NCBI GenBank assembly: GCA_003254885.1
Contig: QANT01002889.1
Span: forward strand, 1 to 64,000
DNA length: 64,000 bases
Reading direction: 5' to 3'
DNA from: Purshia tridentata
Lineage: Eukaryota > Streptophyta > Magnoliopsida > Rosales > Rosaceae
Positions 57,501 to 64,000 of this stretch are shown piece by piece. Positions within the stretch are counted from its first letter, which is position 1; each line of letters starts with the position of its first letter. Under the pieces are notes generated by a model, which worked only from the letters and a program-made list of their open reading frames with translations, ran no database searches and was not told where the DNA came from. The translations under genes were made by a program, and so were the position numbers.

Positions 57501-58469
57501 CCTGGAGTTCTCTCTTTGACAAATGAGAAATGTTATGGCGTTCACGGTCATAACTCTATGTAACTAGTAATTACGAACTAGCCACTACGGTCATTGTTCA
57601 GTGGGGCCGCAGGATTTTTGTACCGATTAGAAAGGAAGGACAATCGTGCGCTGATGATGCGATTAACTGATTAAGGGTGTTTTATTTTATTTCAAAAAAC
57701 GATTGGACCAAACAAACTAGTCTAATCCAATTTGAGTAATAGTTTGTCAATTTATTTAAGATAGTTAAATCGTACGTAATGAAGTTATTCCAATCCACAT
57801 ACACATTTTGTAACGTTGCGATTTGTGCATGGCTTGGCATTTGGCAATCGTCCCCGTAACCGCTAACCATATGACCACATTAAAAGTTGATGGCTAATTG
57901 GCTACTAGCAAAGAGATCCAATAAAAATGCCCAAAAAAATAATTGAGTGTTGAGTGTTGAGTGTTGAATGTTGATTGATCAATTTGATCATAACCAAAAG
58001 TGCTTTTATGCTCTTTGGGATATGTTCTAAACAGATAAGTTGCAGCAGAGCCTGCCGTCATCAGCCTGCCTTTAACCACAAACACTAGCAATTTTGGGTT
58101 TGGGTCGTCCATCTTTGGCCAAGCATCAAATTCAACCCAGCTGAGGTTAAAAATTGAGATTACAGTGGGAAGGAAAGAGAAAAATCCAAGTACCATTACA
58201 AAATTCATACTCACAATTCCGCAAAACAACAGAAAACAAGTGCAATGTCGCTTGATTAATAGAGTTAACGACTTTAGAGTGATGATACATGTACAGCAAA
58301 AACTGCGACATTGCAATGATCATACAAAAAATTCAAATTGACACAGCAGGGTGATTAACAGTTTACAAATCACGTTCAGATAGCTTATCGCTCAAGAAAT
58401 CTGTAAATTGCCTCAACTTGGCCATCCCTTGTTTATAAATATTGAATACATTGTTTAGACGAGAATCGA
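57501..58469. other. Spacer between LETM1 promoter and the reductase 3' end
   Basis: LETM1 promoter sequence is followed by spacer and the 3' UTR of the reductase. A TGAGTGT minisatellite (four copies of TGTTGAG/TGTTGAA, about 57945-57975) is present. ORFs at 57682-58316 on the minus strand have no family features. Confidence 0.5.
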
Positions 58470-59980
<1,511 letters not shown>

Positions 59981-60399
59981 TACACAATCAAACAAAACTT
60001 TCAGAGACCAATACTTCTTTATGGAGTCGGTCATCAACAACTATTAAACAAATTAAACGCTTCACCACCTACCCACCTGCTATCTTTTGGTCCACACTCG
60101 CACGTGCTTCGGCCACCTATCTAACATTCTAACCGGCTTAACCTCTTTCAGCACACGTGTTTATGAAAGTGAAGAGTTGATTGAAAATCAGTCAATCCAC
60201 AATCACAACATTAATTAATTAGTTCATATATGCTAATCAATGAAGATGGAGATCACAAAATCCTCTTACGTACGTACCCCATTAATCATTAATTATAAAG
60301 CGTTAAAGTAGAGCTATATGTTTCGTTGTAATTGATCCTACTATACAAGGGGGATTCTATAAGCTTAGGAAAACATATCTCGGTCGGTACAAATTAAAC
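59981..60399. promoter_or_regulatory. Divergent intergenic region, reductase and defensin 1
   Basis: The reductase and the first defensin are transcribed away from each other across 419 bases. The region contains a palindromic run CGTACGTACG near 60269 and the ACGTG cores of two G-box-like motifs (GCACGTGC near 60100 and ACACGTGT near 60152). These suggest bZIP/bHLH control, inferred only from sequence. Confidence 0.45.
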
Positions 60400-60873
60400 A
60401 TGGGTAACAAGTTGTTTCACTTCATGTTGTTGCTCTTCCTTCTCTTTTTGTCATCAGGTATATATGCAAGCATTCCAGCCAGCTCCCTTCTAATTTCAAT
60501 AAGAAATTAACAACTTTACATTTTTTATTTGTTAATTATATTTTGGTTTTCATTTGTATTTGTAAAAGAGATGGTGCTGCAAGTTCGCGGCAGGGAGTGT
60601 GGTTATGCAAGCAAATGGTTTAGAGGGTTGTGCTTCTCCAACTACAAGTGCGACTTAATTTGTCGAGATGAGGGTTTTGAGCGTGGCTCATGCCGAGGGC
60701 TCAGACGTCGTTGTATATGCACTAAGCAGTGTTCGCCTTCTCCGTATGCACCAGAACCTCCATATACACCAGAACCTCCGTATGCACCAGAACCTCCGTA
60801 TGAACCATATCCTCCGAATGCACGAAATCAAGAACAACATCCTCCAAGTTATGATGGAAGTGGATCAAGTTAA
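60400..60873 (+). CDS. Plant defensin with proline-rich C-terminal tail
   Basis: Two exons, 60400-60457 and 60569-60873, joined within a Glu codon; 120 aa. Exon 1 encodes the secretory signal peptide (MGNKLFHFMLLLFLLFLSS). The defensin domain follows with the canonical spacing C-x10-C-x5-C-x3-C-x9-C-x6-C-x-C-x3-C, giving four disulfides, and a gamma-core GSCRGLRRRCIC. The intron splits signal peptide from mature domain, as in nearly all plant defensins. After the eighth Cys the protein continues for about 46 residues: SPSP, then four hexapeptides YAPEPP, YTPEPP, YAPEPP and YEPYPP encoded by 18-bp tandem repeats (60745-60816), then a hydrophilic end. Such a tail may be proline-hydroxylated and glycosylated in the wall. 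The architecture resembles Art v 1-type defensin-polyproline proteins. Antimicrobial activity is a family expectation, not shown. Confidence 0.88.
60745..60816 (+). repeat. Four 18-bp coding repeats (YxPEPP) in defensin 1
   Basis: Four in-frame 18-base units start at 60745, 60763, 60781 and 60799. The first three differ at one or two bases; the fourth is more diverged. Confidence 0.95.
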
Positions 60874-62407
60874 TTCCCTTGGTTGTTCCTATATATATGA
60901 CTATACTAACTATATATGTTGATAAATAAATAAAATAATATTTCTATTATTTATCTAGAGTCAATCCATGTGAAATTGCGCTTATCGGATTCTGCGAAAA
61001 AATATATATATGCCTTTCAATGGAGGTACAGTAAAAGTTCAATTCTTACTTTCTACTTGCTATGAATAAAAAATAAAAAATGCATGCATTAAGCAATTAT
61101 ATAACGCCACTTCGATCATTTTCTTTTTCCTTTTTTTCGGTTGATGATCAACTTTTAAGGGTTTGTAACATACTTAATTACGGGTAAAATAATAATGAGA
61201 AGAAGAGGTGAAGGGACAGATTGAGGAGACCACACTTAGGATTAAGAGATACGTACTAATGAATTTTTATAATTGAAGTTTATTAATTCAATGATGTCGT
61301 TAATTATGTGAGGTGGGAATTTTTTTTGGATAAATGTTTAGAGGGGATTGATAGGGTGAAAGATTCATTAAAAATATTGTAGGTTCTAACTACGTACAAA
61401 GAAAGATAAAAGAAAAGAAAAAAGTCGCCTGGAAATTAAACACCATAGTCTAGATAAGCGATTGAGCGGTGAATAAGTGGCTGTTCCAATGACAATTAAG
61501 TTAAATGTTCGAACCGGCCGGCCAGTTTTCTGATCTTTTTTGTGTTAATGGCACTATGCTTTTATATGAAAATGACTCTATAATATATATAGTCCTATTT
61601 TATTATTTTTATATATACAATGGTGTATAAAGAATGGAAAGGAACTTAATAACAATTAATCAATATTTAGTGACAACCTTAATAATTATTCACTTTTTTT
61701 TTCTTTAGATAAATTATTCACTTAATTTTAAATGACAACCCTAATATTAATCACACCCTAAATTTTCCGTTTTAGAACAACTTCAACTCAGAAGCTCTTT
61801 TACTAATTAACCAATAAATTTTCCGTTTTAAAAAGAATTCGTCCTATCTTCTTTATCGACCTTCTCCTTTATTATTTTCATTTCACAATTTATTTTTATG
61901 ATTTGAACCATTCATCTTGTAGATAATTATTTAAAGATTATCTCTGTAAAATCAGTTAAGTTGAAAATCATTTGATCAAGGCTCTATGAGATACACAAGG
62001 ACCAGCGTCTTCTTTGAGACGTGCTCGGATAAGAAAAGAGTTTTTTTGTGGTGGCTATAGTTTTTAATATAGCTGTTACGGGCACAAATTAATATGACTC
62101 TGAAAAGAAAACAACAAAGATTCCATTCAATAATATTTAGTGTATGATGTATCTAAATAGATTTTTTGTAATTAATGTCTTTAATTTATAAATGAACTTT
62201 ATGTCAGTAAGATAAATCCAGCTAGCTGTACGTAACCAAGGTCTGGATATGGATGGGTTTTTCTTACCAGATCCTTACTTCAAGTTGATGAGGTTGAGCA
62301 TATCCAAATAGATGTCGATAATTAATGAAAATCCTTATAATTAACTAACCTGTAAGCAAGGAAGTTCAACATGGCATTTCTGACCAAATTCGTCAAATGC
62401 ATGCCAT
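60874..62407. other. Spacer between defensin 1 and defensin 2
   Basis: AT-rich sequence with no gene I can support. GTTCGAACCGGCCGGCC at 61507-61523 is an unusually GC-rich patch. Confidence 0.55.
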
Positions 62408-62418
62408 ATATATATAAG
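62408..62418 (+). promoter_or_regulatory. Probable TATA box of defensin 2
   Basis: TATATATAAGTAG lies about 105 bases before the ATG at 62523. Confidence 0.5.
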
Positions 62419-62522
62419 TAGCCAGTGTATGTGTTTGGTAATATATACAGTGTAGGCGTAGTGTTGAAAGAGAAGAGTGCAAAAGGCAAATAAGTGAAGG
62501 AATCAGGCAAAATTAATTAATC

Positions 62523-62867
62523 ATGGCGAGGAAGTTCTTTGGGTTTGTTTTGATTTTCATCGTCCTTGTAACTTCTCGTAAGTCTATATCTCTCAATACA
62601 CAAAGTTAAACTGGCACATGATGATGCTTATTCTTAATTAATTGAATTTTGTTGGTAATTAAGTAATATCTCCATGCATGAAATGCAGAAGAGACGATGA
62701 GGCAGAGTGAAGCAGCGGTTTGTGAAGTGCCGAGTAAAACATTCAAAGGGATATGCGTTAAGGACAGCAGCTGTATCGTAACATGCCACAGTGAGGGTTA
62801 CAGTTACGGCAAATGCTCCGCCGTCCTACGCCAGTGCCGCTGCTTGAAGCCTTGTAACCATCATTAA
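62523..62867 (+). CDS. Plant defensin (tandem copy A)
   Basis: Two exons, 62523-62577 and 62689-62867; 77 aa. Signal peptide MARKFFGFVLIFIVLVTS, then a short acidic linker and the defensin domain beginning VCEVPSKTFKGIC. Eight cysteines have the standard spacing C-x10-C-x5-C-x3-C-x9-C-x6-C-x-C-x3-C. The gamma-core is GKCSAVLRQCRC, and the protein ends PCNHH without an extension. It is secreted and probably antimicrobial by family. It is a tandem duplicate of the gene at 63511, sharing the intron position and part of the promoter. Confidence 0.9.
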
Positions 62868-63439
62868 TTAATCTAATTATCATGAATAAGATGTATCACT
62901 TTGATCTCATATATATCATGCGCGAATTAATCAAATTAATAAACTTTAAATTACCTTCTATAATCTACACTATTAATTTGACTTGTCTGTTCCCCCCATC
63001 TTCATGTCATTATGATCGATCACCATGATGAATATATTTGTATATGATCAAAAGACTCATGTTTAATTATGTCAGTCTGTGGCCATCGTGTCAAGGCCAA
63101 ATCATCAAATCATCGCAAAAAGTTAAATGAATTACTAATTTAGCTCTAATAACAACATAGATTACTTGATTAATTAAAACTTACCTTTCGAAACCCATGA
63201 ATTAAAATGATGGATAGGGCCCACATGCACGCTATTAAAGCTGTCAATATTTTAAGGAAATCCCTAATTATAAACTGCATTGTAAGGCCACCTGTAAGCC
63301 TGGCCATAAAAGAAGGTTCCATCATCCATGCACCTGTAAGCCTGAGCAGAAAAGAGGGTCCACCAGCCGAAGGTCTACTCTAGACGACTCTCCTTAGTCC
63401 TTACCAAAACCTATGTATATATATGCAGGGTCTAGCTAT
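62868..63439. other. Spacer between the tandem defensins
   Basis: Mostly AT-rich. It contains a two-copy 42-bp tandem repeat at 63289-63365 (CACCTGTAAGCCTG recurring), directly upstream of the second defensin promoter. Confidence 0.6.
63289..63365. repeat. 42-bp tandem repeat upstream of defensin 3
   Basis: CACCTGTAAGCCTG occurs at 63289 and 63331, each followed by a similar AAAAGA(A/G)GGT(T/C)CCA. The second copy is slightly truncated. Confidence 0.85.
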
Positions 63440-63440
63440 A

Positions 63441-63448
63441 GCTATAAA
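63441..63448 (+). promoter_or_regulatory. Probable TATA box of defensin 3
   Basis: GCTATAAACAG lies about 65 bases before the ATG at 63511. The following AGTGTTGAAA and AAGGCAAAAACTGAAGG resemble the leader of the defensin at 62523. Confidence 0.55.
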
Positions 63449-63510
63449 CAGTGTAGTGTTGAAAAGGTAGAGCTGTAGGCGCGTGTACAAGGCAAAAACT
63501 GAAGGAAGAC

Positions 63511-63841
63511 ATGCATATGATGGAGAAGAAGTTGTTTGGGCTTACTTTGTTTTTCATCGTCCTCCTAACTTCTCGTATGATGCTTCTTAATTATGTTTTG
63601 AGAACTTAACGAATAATGAATTAGTCTTTTGAATTAATTAGTTATGACATATATATATATATATGCAGAGGAGACGATGAAGCAGAGTGAAGCAAAGGTT
63701 TGTGAAGTGGGGAGTAAAACATTCAGAGGGCCATGCTTGAAGGACACAAGCTGCATCGTCAAATGCCACAGTGAGGGTTACGGTTACGGCAAATGCTCCA
63801 CCTTCCTCCGCCAGTGCCGCTGCTTGAAACCTTGTGCATAA
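63511..63841 (+). CDS. Plant defensin (tandem copy B)
   Basis: Two exons, 63511-63574 and 63669-63841; 78 aa. Signal peptide region MHMMEKKLFGLTLFFIVLL; the Met at 63520 (MEKKLFG) is an equally plausible start. The mature domain begins VCEVGSKTFRGPC with the same eight-cysteine spacing and gamma-core GKCSTFLRQCRC as the copy at 62523, ending at PCA. Exon 2 is near identical to its neighbour at the DNA level, with most differences at amino-acid-changing positions between Cys2 and Cys3 and in the gamma-core loop. It is secreted; the antimicrobial role is inferred from family. Confidence 0.9.
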
Positions 63842-64000
63842 GCTACCTAGCTAGCTATGTAATATCATGCATGTATGATCGACTGTGATCGATCTCATGT
63901 CATGTACGGTGTACCAATTAAAATAAAAGTTTAATTCTCTTCTATAATCAACGCTAGCTTCTTAATTAATGTCTTTTTTCTATTTAGTCACTACAGATCA
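63842..64000 (+). other. Downstream of the last defensin
   Basis: Probable 3' UTR with AATAAAAG at about 63920. The window ends before any further gene is seen. Confidence 0.5.

Noticed and set aside
61441-61525. GTTCGAACC (B-box-like) with possible upstream A-box, a SINE or tRNA candidate
   Set aside because: The palindromic 9-mer alone is weak, the upstream part does not fit an A-box well, and no cloverleaf can be drawn.

Overview
This window is nuclear DNA from a flowering plant, almost certainly a eudicot and probably a woody rosid. The genes have many introns with GT...AG borders. Intergenic DNA is very AT-rich with GA/CT and AT microsatellites, and every recognisable protein is most like eudicot families. 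A Rosaceae origin is my suspicion, not something I can prove here. I see no bacterial, viral or organellar segment.

Layout. (1) 1-4.4 kb: a probable MITE, then RHM1 (UDP-L-rhamnose synthase) on the minus strand with a leader intron. (2) 4.4-8.0 kb: AT-rich spacer with a 116-bp tandem duplication and one unidentified ORF. (3) 8.0-10.3 kb: a membrane-anchored alpha/beta-hydrolase-like protein (plus). (4) 11.8-18.8 kb: PDF1 (minus) and CYP718 (plus), a divergent pair whose Arabidopsis orthologues are also immediate neighbours; PDF1 carries a perfect L1 box. (5) 19.3-22.6 kb: an LRR receptor kinase of the MIK2-like group (minus). (6) 22.6-28.4 kb: repeat-rich spacer with a hAT-type MITE bordered by a perfect 8-bp target duplication. 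(7) 28.4-36.7 kb: BGLU42-type GH1 beta-glucosidase (plus), 13 coding exons. (8) 38.3-48.7 kb: SYN4/RAD21-type cohesin kleisin (minus), 14 coding exons, with a decayed LINE in intron 1. (9) 50.4-57.5 kb: LETM1-type mitochondrial cation-exchanger protein (minus), 14 coding exons. (10) 58.5-60.0 kb: NADPH-dependent alkenal double-bond reductase (minus), 5 exons. (11) 60.4-63.8 kb: three two-exon plant defensins (plus); the first carries a proline-rich YxPEPP tail, the other two are recent tandem duplicates.

The spliced models were built by hand. In each, exon phases agree through to the stop codon and protein length fits the family: RHM1 679 aa, PDF1 289, CYP718 481, receptor kinase 950, BGLU42 489, SYN4 1165, LETM1 759, reductase 345, defensins 120/77/78.

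There is no operon-like pathway. The genes are individually promoted, and some neighbours look like ancient synteny: PDF1 with CYP718, and possibly SYN4 with the reductase. The least ordinary item is the defensin cluster, above all the defensin fused to a hexapeptide proline-rich tail, an architecture best known from Asteraceae pollen proteins of the Art v 1 type.
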